A stretch of DNA of 64,000 nucleotides, taken from assembly GCA_008729055.1 (NCBI GenBank), contig SDUX01000008.1:1922001-1986000 (forward strand), read 5' to 3'. Every line of letters starts with the position of its first letter. Within the stretch, counting starts at the first letter, position 1. The stretch is from Pyropia haitanensis (lineage: Eukaryota; Rhodophyta; Bangiophyceae; Bangiales; Bangiaceae). Below the pieces are notes generated by a model. It was not told the origin of the DNA and made no database searches. It saw only the letters and a list, made by a program, of their open reading frames with translations. Shown here one piece after another: positions 41,562-51,427 of the stretch. The position numbers and the translations under genes are program-made.

Positions 41562-43037
41562 ATGCGCCCGTCGGGGGGTCCCACCGACGCCGCCGGCGGC
41601 GGCGGCGGCGGGCGCGCGCGCGGCGACGCCAACGGCGGCGGCGGCGGCGGTGGCACGCCCCCGGCCGCCGCCGCCGTTGCCGTTGCCGCCGTCGCCGCCG
41701 CTGCTCCGTCGTCGTTGACGGTGTCGGTCGACGCGGCGGCGGTCGCCCCCGCCGCGCCCGCGTCGTCCGCCATGGCGTGCGCGGCTGGCGGCGGCGCCGC
41801 CGACAATGACGGGGGCGACGGCGTGTCGAGTGGCCCGACGCGACCGGCGGCGGCGGCGGCGGGCGTGACGCCAGAGATGGCCGCCGCCCTGAGCGCCGCC
41901 TCGGACTATGGGTTTGCCACGCGGACGCGGCCGGTGCGGTTCGCGTCGGCGGCGCTCGTGGTGGCGCGGCCGGACCTGGCGCTCCGCCCGCTGGGGCGGT
42001 GCGCCTGGGCCGACGTGCTGCTGCCGCTGCACAATGGGGTGCGGTTGGTACGTTGGGGGGGGGGGGGGCGCCTGCGCGCCAGTCGCTGGTTCTGCTCCTT
42101 GTTTTTTGCGTGTGGGTGGGTGGGTACGGCTGCGTCGGGGCTTGCTGGGCGCCAACGCTCGAGAGCACCTCCTCACGCGGCTCTGCAACTTGCATGCTTT
42201 CTACTTTTTGTTGTCCCTCGCTTTGTCTGCCCGCTGTGTCGCGCGTGCTTGCTGTCGTGCCGCCTCCTCCTGGGTGATGGCCGCCCTGACGCGCAGGAGC
42301 TGTCCGACATCTTTGACGCGGTCTCCTCCCTCCAGCGCCGCGTCGCCACCGTCCGCTCCGCCGAGTTTGGCATCCTCTCCACCTACCTCACCGCGTTTGC
42401 GTCCTACGCGACCGCCGCCCTCGCCGCGTCGTACGAGCTGGTGCCCCCCCCACCCCCCCCCCCCCCCGACCACACCCCCGCCGCCGGCTCCGCGGCGCCC
42501 CTCTTTTCCCGCGCGCGGCGGTCGGCGGCGGCGGGCGACCTGCACGCCACGCTCCGCGCGATGCTCGGCGTCCTCCGCACCGCCGCGCGGCGCCCCCCCG
42601 ACGAGGTGCTCCCGCCGCTCGTCGGCGCCCTCCCCGGCCTCGCCGACACGCAGCAGCACCTGGACACGATGGCCGCCGCCGCCGCCGCCGCCGCGGTCGC
42701 CGCGGGGTACGGCGCCGACGCGCTGCCGGCGGCGCGGCGGCGGGTGGCCGCCGCGCTGGTCCGCGTCGGCAAGTTCCGCCGCTGGCACCTGCTGATGGTG
42801 GACCGCGCGGCGCGGGCGCTGGAGGTGGGCGCCGCCGCCGAGGCGGCGGCAGCCGCGGCGGCGGCGGCCGACGCCCCAGAGGGGGGTGGCCAGACCCGCA
42901 AGGAAGGCCGACCGCGGCGGGGGGGGGGCGCCGGCGTCAGCGCGGGCGTGTGGAACAAGATGATGGGCGGCTCGTACCGGCGGCAGTATGAAGTGTCGCA
43001 CGTGAAGGAGATTCAGCGTATCATTGCGGTCGAGTGA
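41562..43037 (+). CDS. Hemerythrin-like helical-bundle protein lacking most metal ligands (one in-frame intron)
   Basis: Exons 41562-42047 and 42297-43037; 408 residues. The first about 110 residues are Gly/Ala-rich and disordered. The conserved part begins at CAWADVLLPLHNGVRL and splices to ELSDIFDAVSSLQRRVATVR, giving LHNGVRLELSDI, close to the first helix of eukaryotic hemerythrin-like proteins (HNaIRrEL.DL) with its His. The following helices (EFGILSTYLTAFASYATAALAASYELVPP) lack the HH..E cluster normally seen there; a Pro-rich loop, more helices (FRRWHLLMVDRAARAL) and a conserved-looking end (VWNKMMGGSYRRQYEVSHVKEIQRIIAVE) complete it. Iron binding is therefore doubtful. Family call is tentative; another four-helix-bundle family is possible. 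The intron removal and start are well supported. Confidence 0.55.
   Translation: MRPSGGPTDAAGGGGGGRARGDANGGGGGGGTPPAAAAVAVAAVAAAAPSSLTVSVDAAAVAPAAPASSAMACAAGGGAADNDGGDGVSSGPTRPAAAAAGVTPEMAAALSAASDYGFATRTRPVRFASAALVVARPDLALRPLGRCAWADVLLPLHNGVRLVRWGGGGRLRASRWFCSLFFACGWVGTAASGLAGRQRSRAPPHAALQLACFLLFVVPRFVCPLCRACLLSCRLLLGDGRPDAQELSDIFDAVSSLQRRVATVRSAEFGILSTYLTAFASYATAALAASYELVPPPPPPPPDHTPAAGSAAPLFSRARRSAAAGDLHATLRAMLGVLRTAARRPPDEVLPPLVGALPGLADTQQHLDTMAAAAAAAAVAAGYGADALPAARRRVAAALVRVGKFRRWHLLMVDRAARALEVGAAAEAAAAAAAAADAPEGGGQTRKEGRPRRGGGAGVSAGVWNKMMGGSYRRQYEVSHVKEIQRIIAVE
42048..42296 (+). other. Stop-free, phase-0 intron in the helical-bundle gene
   Basis: Donor TTG|GTACGT at 42048 and acceptor GACGCGCAG| at 42296. 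The length of 249 is a multiple of three and contains no in-frame stop, so retention would insert 83 mostly hydrophobic and Cys-rich residues. Splicing restores the conserved helix. Confidence 0.7.
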
Positions 43038-43185
43038 GAAGGGAGCCGGGGGTGGGGAGGGCAGCCAGAGTGGCATGCGCACTAGGAAGTGTAAATCGGC
43101 GCATCCACAGCCGCACGAGGAGCGCGGCGCTCCTCCCATTCGCCGCGTGCCCTCCCCCCCCCCCCCCCCCCCGCCACACCCCCAC

Positions 43186-45749
43186 TCACCCCACCAGCGG
43201 GCACGCCACGTCGGCGGCGCGCAGCACAGCCGCCCGCACGGCGTGGACGTCCATCTCGAGCGACTGCTCGCGCACACAATAAAACGTGCGGTAGCACTCG
43301 TTGGCCGGGCTGTACAGCTTCCACCGCCGCGCCGCGGCCGCCCGCCGCGCCGACACGTCGTCGGCGGCGGCGGCCGCCGCGGCCGCCACGGCCGCCGCCG
43401 ATGCGCCACGCGGCGGCGGCGGCGGCGGCGCCGCGGCGACCGCCTCCCACTCGGCCGCCGCCGCGTCGTACTCCTCCACCTGCCGCGCGTGGCACTCCAC
43501 GTCCGCGGCGGGCGCGGCGGCGGCAAACGAGGCGAGGCACGCGCGGAAGGCGGCGGCGCGCGGCGCGGCAAACGACGCCTCGTGGCGGACCGACAGCGCC
43601 GGCGCGAGCGACTTGAACGGCTGCGCGTCAAAGGCAAACGGGAACACCTCGACGAGCGACGAGTTGATGCGCAGCAGCGCCGCGTTGGTCAGCCCGGCCC
43701 CGTGCGCGCCAATGAGCACGTCGGTGGCGGCCATGGCGGCGGCCTGGTCGTCAAAGGTCGCCCCTTCAAACGACTCGGTGCGCACCGAAAGGCCGTCGCG
43801 GGCCAGCGCCGCGAGCAGCGGCTCCGTGTTGGTAAAGGTGCGGTTGTCGAGCCGGCGGAGGAGCAGCACCTGGGGAGTGCACGCCCGCCGGGGCGGAGGG
43901 GGAGCGGCATTCGCAGGGGAGAGGGCCACAGCAGCGGTGGCATTGCGCGCGGCCGCCTCCGGCGCCGCCGCAGCCGGTGACCGCGCACGCCGCGGCGACC
44001 GCGGCGGCACGCCCCGACCCGCGGCGGCGGCCGCCCGCGAGGCCCCCACCAGCCGCCGCAAGGCGCCCGCCACGCCGCCGTCCCGGCCGGCAACGACGTC
44101 GACGCGGGGCGCCCGCGGGATGCCCGCCGCCGCCCACACCCGCGCGTCGACCGGGAAGAGGTTGGGTGGCACACACCCGTACGCGAGTGGCGACGCGAGG
44201 ATGGAGCGGAAGCAGACGGGCAGCGCGTCCACGGGTGAAGGGGTGGCGGCCGCGGCGGCGGCCGCCGTCGTCGGGATGGCCGGCGGCGCGCCGTGCAGGT
44301 CCGCCTCGGTCCACAGCTGCGTGTCCACCCCGCCCGCCGCGGCGCGCGCGAGGAGCCCCCGCACCCAGCTGAGCGCCTCGAGCCGCCGCAGCAGCCGCTC
44401 TTCCGCGTGGAGGGCGAGGGCGAGCCCCCCGCGGGGCACGCCCGCGCAGCTGCGCACTACGTTGGACGCAACGATGCACGTGCGGGCGCCCATCCAGCGG
44501 GGCGTCGGCGGGAACGCCGACAGCGACGCGGCGGCAAGGAGAAAGTCCGACAGGAAGTGGGGGAAGTGGAAGCGAACCGGCTTGCCCGCGTACGGGAGGA
44601 ACAGGTCCCGCCGCCGCGAGCCGCGCGCCCACCGCCCCGCCGGCGCCGCCGCGTACGCGGCGGGCGGCAGCCCGCAGGCGCGGAGGACGCCGCGGTGGGC
44701 GGCCATCCACGCCGGCAGCAGCAGGCTCCCATTGGCAAACCGGCACGCGCCGTGGAGGCGGCAAAAGAGTGGCCGCCCCGCCGCGGACGCGGCGGCGCAG
44801 CCACGCGTCGGCGGCGGCGCCTCCCCGGCCGCCGGCAGCCGCAGCGTGTGCACTTCAATCGCGGCGGCGGCGGCGGCGGCGGCGGCCGCCGCCGCCGGCA
44901 CGGGCCCATCGTCAAGGGCGGAGGTGGGCGCGGGAGACCAGCCGCGGAGGAGCGCCCGCGGGTCCCAGCGGGTCACCCCCGCCGCGCCGCTCGCCATGCC
45001 CGCCGCGACCGTGTCGCGCGCCGCCGCCGCGGCGGCCCGGCCGGCCGTCCCGGCGGGCAGGCGCGACGCGAGGAGGGCGGCCGTCGCGGCGGCGGTGAGG
45101 AGGAGGGCGGCCAGCGCGCGGCCGCCGCTGAGCAGTCCACCGCCGCGGGGGGGGTGCGCCGCGTGCGGGCGGCCGCCGCCGCCCAGCCGCCGGCCGGGGA
45201 CGCGGCGCCAGCCGCGGGCCACCGACGCGGCCCCGTCGGGCGGGTCGTACGGCGGCCGGCCGGCGGCGGCGGCCGCCGGGACCACGCGGGCGGTGGGGGC
45301 GCCCAGCGGGCGGGCGGCGCCGGCTAGCCCCGCGCCGTCCCCGCCACCATTCGCAGTGCCCGCGGCGGCGGCGGCAGCAGCAGCGGCAGGCACAAACGCG
45401 GCGGGGGTCTGCCAGCCAGCCGGCAGCCAGGCCGCCCCCCCCCCGGGCGCCGCTAATGGCGGACCGCCGGCAGCGGCAGCGCCGCCGCCGACACCCCCCC
45501 CCGCGCCGGCGAGTCCCCTCGGCGGCGCGTACGGGCGTCCCGCGCCCGCCCACACCCGTGGTGCCGACGAAGAGCGCCCGCCACCGCCGCCGCCGCCGCC
45601 GCTGCCGCCGCCGCGGCGCGGAGCCGAGAGGGAGCGCGCAAAGCGTTGTTGATGCGGCGGCGGCGGCGGCGGCGGCGATGACGCCCATTGGGGGGGGGGA
45701 AGGGGGGGAGGAGGCTCCCCCGGGGGGGGGGGGGGTATCCAGGGGGCAT
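43186..45749 (-). CDS. GT61-family (DUF563) type II membrane glycosyltransferase
   Basis: The catalytic part carries the GT61 signature: LPYAGKPVRFHFPHFLSDFL, LLRRLDNRTFTNTEPLLAAL, FEGATFDDQAAAMAATDVLI followed by GAHGAGLTNAALLRINSSLVEVFP, and a C-terminal YRTFYCVREQSLEMD. GT61 enzymes are Golgi xylosyl-, arabinosyl- or O-GlcNAc-transferases acting on cell-wall glycans or glycoproteins. A hydrophobic stretch (ALAALLLTAAATAALLA) before a stem region makes it type II. No ATG exists in this frame upstream of the membrane segment. An ATG at 45749 (MPPGYPPPP) is one frame off, and a run of about 14 C on the coding strand (plus G run at about 45,722-45,735) lies just after it, so a homopolymer error probably hides the true start. 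Donor and acceptor unknown. Confidence 0.8.
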
Positions 45750-45750
45750 G

Positions 45751-45794
<44 letters not shown>

Positions 45795-46848
45795 TGCCGC
45801 CGCCCCCGCCGCCGCCAATGGTGGAGCCCCAGGGAAAAGCGCGGACAGGGGGGGGGAAGTGCCGCCCAGGGGGACGACGCCGCGGCCAAGTCGCACGTGC
45901 ACGAGGGAGGGGAAAATGGGCGAGGCAAGAAGGGGGCGGCAGTCGCCGCCGCGGCCCGACGTGCGCCGCCGCGCCGCGACCGGCAGGGTTGCCGGCCGGC
46001 GCCCAGGGGACGGCGGCGGCGGCGCACCACGCGAGACGGGACGCCGCCGACGGCGGCGGCGGCGGTCGCCACGGGGATGCGGCAACCGGCGGCGCGCCGT
46101 GGACGTGACCGCCACGGCCGCCGCCCGCAACGACGGGGGCGGCGTCGCTGCGCAGCGCGGCGGGCGGCGGCGGCGGCGGCGGCACGGTGGCGGTGGCGGC
46201 GCGGCCGCGCCGCCAGTCGCGAGGGCGAGCGAGCTACATGCACGGCGGGGGGGGGGGTGCGGCGCAGCGACGTGGTGGCGAGGGGTCTGGCACCGCGACG
46301 CTGACGGGCGCGGGGCGCGCGCTCCCAGTCACTGGCAGCCGGGCCGCCAACAGACGTGGCGAGCGGACCGGCCGCGCCTCTAGCTAGGCCCGCACGACGT
46401 GACGGGGAAGGTCGGGCCGGCGTAGGATGCCACGTGTAGCCGGCTGTGCCCACATCGCCGCCGCTGCCGTCAGATTGTGAAACTTTATACGTGCCGGTAA
46501 ACTCGACAGCACTAAAAAATGCAGGAAATTTTTTTCTTGCACGCACCGAGGCTGTCAAGGCCGTTTTCTTGAAAGAGATCTTTCCTTTCATTTCCATCGC
46601 GAGACCCGCCACGTGGTACCGCCCGCGCCCTTCTATTGGCAGATACATGAAGCGGAGCTCGTATCTCCCTTCGATTGCAAGTCTCCTGGTTTGTAAGGAC
46701 GCTTCTCCTGCGCGGCATTCGCCAGCGGTCTGCCTTGAGAGCCGCAGGCGCCGCTGCTGGCGCCGCCGCGCATCTGACAGTGAATGGCCTGACTGACCTT
46801 CCCGTGAATCCCCTTCATCGCAATCTTTCCCCAGAAAGGAGGACATCT
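45750..46848. other. Upstream region of the GT61 gene and flank of the inverted-repeat element
   Basis: 45,750-46,390 is GC-repeat DNA, open in several frames without domains. 46,390-46,848 is notably AT-richer and unique, without a recognised gene. Confidence 0.4.
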
Positions 46849-48400
46849 CTAGTGTCTATTCTACCGACCGGATCATTTGATCCTTTTCGGATCAAATGAT
46901 CCGGTTTTTCAGTGTCTGTTTTCTTCTATTTCCCGCCACCTGCCGCCTTTTCTGAGGCCAGAAACGAACTCAGCGCTGTCTCTTTGCCCTTGGGGGAGCT
47001 TGGGTGCATCCAAGCTTGAGCACAAGATGAGTTAGGCGCGCTTTTTGTCGAGTGCCCGGGCCGGTGGCGCTGCACCTGGGATCGCCGCCCGCGGCACCAT
47101 GTGCCAGGTCTTGCGCGCCCGCCGCGTGCCGCGGACGCACAGAAGCAGAGAGAGCCTGGCGCGTGCGGGTTCCGCACACCATGGCGGAGCGCAGAGGGGG
47201 GGTCGACTACGGGAAAGGCCCCCTCAGCCGAACGGTTGCCAGTTTCCTCCTCCTCCTTGACAGGTCTTCCCCTCTGCCCACCCCCGCGCCACGGCAGCGG
47301 CGGGTGCCCCGCCGGCGAGGGGCACCCCCCAGACGCCGGCGCGGGCGGGGGCGGGCGCCGCCCCGGTGGGCGGCGGCGTCCCCAGTGGCGGCACGCCGAC
47401 GGCGGGCGGCTGCGGCGGGGTGGTGGCGGCGCCGCAGTTTGGGGCCACCCCCTCGACGTATGGGACGCCCTTTGGGGTGCGCCTGCGCGGCGGGGCGGCC
47501 ACCCCCGGGGGGGGCCCCTTTGGGGGGGCCCTGCTGGGGGGATTTCGCTTTGGCGGCACGCCCCCCGCGGCGGCTTCAGCGAGCAGCGTCGCCGCCGCCG
47601 GCGGCAACGGCAGCGGCAGCGGCAGCGGCAGCGGAAGCGGCAATGGCGGAACGCCGTCGCGCGCGGCAGCGTCGCCGGCGCCCGCCGGCAGCGGCCGCGG
47701 CAGCAGCTGCCGGGTGTTGGCCTCACCGGCGGCCGGAAAGCCGGGAGGGCCGTCGCCCTTCCCGCCGGCGGCCTTCTCGCCCTTTTCGTCGCTCCTGCCG
47801 CCGCCGGCGACGGCGAAGGGGGACGGGGTGGGGGTCTGGCCTCCGGCGGAGGCGCCGTCACCTCCGCCTCCTCCGCCGCGCAGCCGTCGCCGTCGACGCC
47901 GGCGTAGGGGTCGGAGGCGGCACTGGCGACGGCGGCTGTGCCGGCGACGACGCCGCCGCGGCGGGGTGGGGGCGCAACTCCGACGCCTCCGCCGGCGGGG
48001 GCGCCGCGGGCGCCCGTGTTCGGCGCCCTACCGGCACCGGGCAGGGGGCTGTGGTGCTGGCCGTGGCGCGCCCGTCGTTTGGGGCGCCCGGTCCGGGCGC
48101 ACCTGCGCTCGCTGCGCCGGGCGCGCTGGCCGCCGTGGCGGGGCCTCTGCCTGGCGCCCCTCTCGTGGCGCCCCTGTCGTCGCCTTTGTGGTCGTCTTCG
48201 CCGGCGCTGCGAACGGCGCCGCGGCCGCCGGTCGCCGCGGGCGCCCCTCAGGCTGCGTCTGTAGCTCTCCGTAGCCTGGTGGAGGACAAAAAACCCTCTC
48301 AGATGCATGGAATCGACGATTTCTGGTCAGGTCAGGCGAGGATCAAATGATCCTCAGGTGAGGATCATTTGATCCTCATCTCCGGTAGAATAGACACTAG
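46849..48400. mobile_element. Non-autonomous inverted-repeat DNA element (1.55 kb) with terminal hairpins
   Basis: CTAGTGTCTATTCTACCG at 46849-46866 recurs exactly inverted at 48383-48400. Inside each end lies a perfect hairpin made of GGATCATTTGATCC-type palindromes: stem CCGGATCATTTGATCC with loop TTTTC at 46868-46904, and stem GAGGATCAAATGATCCTC with loop AGGT at 48338-48377. If the target duplication is TA (46850-46851 and 48398-48399), the element is GTGTCTATTC...GAATAGACAC, compatible with Tc1/mariner-type insertion. No transposase is encoded; the centre is GC-rich gene-like sequence. The inverted repeats are seen directly; the transposon class is inference. Confidence 0.75.
47259..48290 (+). 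pseudogene. FG/GF-rich coding-like fragment carried inside the inverted-repeat element
   Basis: Just after a possible acceptor (CTCCTTGACAG at 47,250-47,260) a frame reads VVAAPQFGATPSTYGTPFGV and GGGPFGGALLGGFRFGGTPP, then a GSGSGSG linker. Near 48,060 another frame has AVARPSFGAPGPGAPALAAP and ends VALRSLVEDKKPSQM. Spaced FG/GF in a Gly/Ser/Thr/Pro context recalls FG-nucleoporins. The frame changes and there is no complete domain or start, so this looks like a captured gene fragment. Low-complexity chance similarity remains possible. Confidence 0.35.
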
Positions 48401-48969
48401 TGAAACTCCCTCGGGGGTGCGTCCACGGTGGACGGGCACGTGGCTTTCCGTGGGCCCGCCCACCCTGGATCTGGGTTGCCCTCTGGGCCCCGTGGCGGTG
48501 CCTACCGCACGGAGCAACGACGGCGGCAGAGACGGTAGGGCCAGCACAGTAGACGCCGACGGTAACGATGGTGGTGGCGGTGGCGGCTGTGGTGGGAGCT
48601 TGGATGTGGGTGCGGGCGCGGGAGGGGCAAGCGGTGCCGGCGGCGGCAGCGGCGGCGGCAGAGTTGCTGCTGGCGAGTTTTTGGCAAGCGTCATTGAGGC
48701 GACGGCGGCGGCGGCGGCTGAGGTGGAGGCGGCGACGGCGGCTGTTGGGGCGGCGGCGACGGGGACCACCAGAGCGGGGGCTGTCGGGGCAGCGGCGTGT
48801 TGGCGGGGGCCCCTTTGATTCCGCGACGTGGCTGGCCCGCCGCTGCGCCTGCTGCGGCAGCCACGCAGCGGTGTGGGAACGTGGTCGCTGCCGTCGGGCA
48901 GTCCCTGACGCAGCACGTCGGTTGGGGTCGCCCCTCCACCACAGTGTGCTGTGTCGCTGAGGCGGTCAC
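48401..48969. other. Spacer between the inverted-repeat element and the NTPase ORF
   Basis: Mixed GGC-repeat and unique sequence. No domain-bearing frame. Probable upstream region of the NTPase ORF. Confidence 0.35.
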
Positions 48970-50325
48970 ATGGCGGCCTTCCTTACCCCCCCCTCCTTGC
49001 ACTGGACTCGGAGCGTCCACGACCGTGTCCCCCGCTTGTGCCGTGCGCCAGCTCTAGGGAGCTGTTCATGCCCTTTTTCTGGGCGGGGCGCGCCAGTGGC
49101 AGCTGTCGGCGTCCGCTTCCTTGCTCCTCTGTCCATGCCGAATGGGCCTGTGGGAGCCGCTTTTCGGTGGACTCCAGACCGTGGCCAGACCACCGCAGCC
49201 CCCACCTTTACCGCCTCGACCTTGACGCCTGCCATGGGGGGCGACGACGGCGTTCACCCAGTGAACGCAGGTCGTGTTTCCACCAGCAGCACACTCAATC
49301 CCCAAGAGGTGGCGGCGTGCGCATCGAGCGCCTCTTTTGTGCAGCTTGTCGGCGCCGTGGGCCCCACCCGGAGTGCGGGCAGTGACGTAGTGTGGGCGAG
49401 CGCACTGGCGAGTCACCCTGGCACACCCGCTGTGGTCGTGGACTGCAAGGACGCGGTGCGGACGGCCGTCCGTCAACTGCGCAAGGTCGTGGGCAAGGCA
49501 GCCCGCAACAGGCCCATCAAGCAGGCATCAATGGCGCCAGCGCATGACGTGGACGAACCCAAGAAGTACAAGGACATGAGGTCGGGGGCTTTGGCATTGG
49601 TGGCCACGTCTGGCAGCGGCAAGACGTACATGCTGGAGCAGATTGCCACCGAGGGAGCGAGCGCCTCTCTCTTCAACTCTGACCGTGAGCCCGAGGTGGC
49701 CAAGTTTTGCCGCCAGTTGCAACCGTTTGTCCTCAACTTGAACCGTCACTGGAAGCTGACCACAGTGGAGGCAAACCTCATCACTGACCAAGACGTCGTC
49801 TTTAACTTTGACGGCCTTGTGCACCTGCGGCTGATCTTCATGCACTATGCGGACCTGTCGGCAAGCTACCTCCCCTACCACTTCCAGCGGTTCGTTGCAG
49901 CTGTGTCGCTGGCGCTAAGGACGAAGCGCCTGTGCAGCACTGCGCAAGATGCTGGCGGGCACGTCATCACCAGTCAAGTGGAGGCGAGTCGGGCCGGCGG
50001 GGGCTCGGGCGGTCCGGGGGGGGACGGCGGCGGACCCGTTGGGGGTGGGGGTCTGGGTGGGGGTGGGGGCGGCGGCGGCGGTGGGGACGGCGACGCCCCG
50101 CCCGCCGACGGCCTCCTGTGCCAGGCCGGGGTGCTGACGCCGCTGCGCGCGTGCGTCGGCTCGGCCCACCCCAACGCGCGCGCAACGGCGGCGGCGGTGG
50201 CGCTGGCGGTGCTGCAGATCCGGGGGGGGCGGCTGCGGGGGCACGCCCCGTGGGGGACCCTTTTGGCGGGGCGGCGTCGACCGTGTCGGGAGGGACGGAC
50301 GAGGAGGATGTGGGGAGCGACCTGA
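48970..50325 (+). CDS. P-loop NTPase-like protein fused in frame to a MON2-like segment
   Basis: 451 residues from ATG 48970; a later ATG at 49138 is also possible. Residues of about 205-235 contain a Walker A loop in SGALALVATSGSGKTYMLEQ, followed by FNSDREPEVAKFCRQLQPFV and a helical region (VFNFDGLVHLRLIFMHYADL, PYHFQRFVAAVSLALR). I do not recognise the family; the organisation resembles NTPase modules of expanded protist families such as Crinkler/RHS-type proteins, but that is a guess. This part (49,130-49,970) has lower GC than its neighbours. After residue about 335 the same frame becomes Gly-rich and then LLCQAGVLTPLRACVGSAHP and AVALAVLQIRGGRLRGHAPW, which belong to a MON2-like HEAT region. 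The junction near 49,975 coincides with a jump in GC. Confidence 0.5.
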   Translation: MAAFLTPPSLHWTRSVHDRVPRLCRAPALGSCSCPFSGRGAPVAAVGVRFLAPLSMPNGPVGAAFRWTPDRGQTTAAPTFTASTLTPAMGGDDGVHPVNAGRVSTSSTLNPQEVAACASSASFVQLVGAVGPTRSAGSDVVWASALASHPGTPAVVVDCKDAVRTAVRQLRKVVGKAARNRPIKQASMAPAHDVDEPKKYKDMRSGALALVATSGSGKTYMLEQIATEGASASLFNSDREPEVAKFCRQLQPFVLNLNRHWKLTTVEANLITDQDVVFNFDGLVHLRLIFMHYADLSASYLPYHFQRFVAAVSLALRTKRLCSTAQDAGGHVITSQVEASRAGGGSGGPGGDGGGPVGGGGLGGGGGGGGGGDGDAPPADGLLCQAGVLTPLRACVGSAHPNARATAAAVALAVLQIRGGRLRGHAPWGTLLAGRRRPCREGRTRRMWGAT

Positions 50326-51427
50326 CTGGGGGGGGGGGGGGGCGCGGCGCGGTCATTGGGGTGAGAGGGGGGGGGGGAGGGGCGTCGCGTCCACCCACGC
50401 CCGTCGCGGGTGGGCTGCGCGCTGGCGGCCGCTGCGACGGCGACGGTGGCGGCGGCGGCGGTGGCGGTGGTGGTGGCAGCGTTACTGTGGATGGGGGCGG
50501 TGGTGGTGGCGGTGGCGGCGGCAGCGTTACTGTGGATGGGGGCGGCGGTGGTGGTGGCAGCCGCGGCAAGGCCGCCGCCGACGCTTTCAACAACGGCTTC
50601 CGGTTGGTGCAGCTGGTGGGTGGCGGCTTTGTCCCCTTCCTGCACCTCCGCTCCCTGCGGTCGTGGACGCACGTCCTCACCGCCTACGCCGCGCAGCGGA
50701 CGGACGTCAACGCGGCGCTGACGGCCCTGGGGCTGCTGTGGCGCACCGCCGACGCGATTGCACACCGAGTGGCGGTGCAGAGGGAAGCGGGGCGCCGGCG
50801 GGCGGCGCGGAGGGCGGCCCCGGCCACCGCCTCTGCCGCTGCCGCGGGCGGGGGGTGGCCTGCCGGCGGGGGGGGGGCACCGACGGTGCGGCTGTGGCGG
50901 CGGCGGCGGCCGGAAAGGGGGATGGCGTGGGGTCCCCGCCGCCACGCTCCCTGGCAGGCGCGGGCGCTCTCACCGACGGTGTGGCCGTGGCAGCAGCGGG
51001 GGGTGCGGCCAGTGGCACCCCCGCGGCGGGCAGTGCCCGTGACGCTGCCGTCGCTGGCACCGACGCGGCTGCCAGTGGCGGCGGTGAGCCGGGCGACGAC
51101 GGCGGCGGCTGTGGCGTCACTGCCAGCGCCGACGGCGGCGGCTCCGACGCTGACGCAGACGTCGACAGCGACGGCCACGGCGACGGCGACGCGGACGCGG
51201 AGGACGCGGACGTGGACGCGGCGGAGGAGTTTGGCAGTGACGCGGAGCGGGCGGCCGCCGTCAGCGAGCTGTGGCAGCAGCTGTCTGCGCAGCTGCCCCA
51301 GACCATCACCGACGGGCGCCCAGAGGTGCGCCACGGCGCCGTGCGGACACAGACGGGGGCGCACGGGGCGGTGCTGAACGCGGCCGCGTGGCGGGGGTGC
51401 GTGCGCCGCGCGCTGCTGCCGCTGTAA
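50092..51427 (+). pseudogene. Truncated MON2-like fragment (HDS/HEAT region), three frames
   Basis: Three consecutive segments match MON2, a Golgi/endosome scaffold related to BIG/GBF Arf exchange factors: LTPLRACVGSAHP...LQIRGGRLRGHAPW (about 50,137-50,265), AFNNGFRLVQLVGGGFVPFL and NAALTALGLLWRTADAIAHR (about 50,583-50,765), and ELWQQLSAQLPQTITDGRPE with VRHGAVRTQTGAHG (about 51,266-51,367). Order and spacing agree with the family, in which GLLWnisD precedes DpRpeVR..A..TLF...gaHG. Frames differ and change at G runs (about 50,225, 50,327 and 50,868). The open frame ends with LLPL and TAA at 51427, where MON2 proteins continue for several hundred residues, and there is no N-terminal half upstream. 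Hence a truncated copy, not a working MON2. Confidence 0.65.

Noticed and set aside
42048..42296. Reading the helical-bundle gene as one uninterrupted ORF
   Set aside because: The stretch starts with GTACGT and ends with GCGCAG, encodes non-conserved hydrophobic/Cys-rich sequence, and its removal restores a conserved helix.
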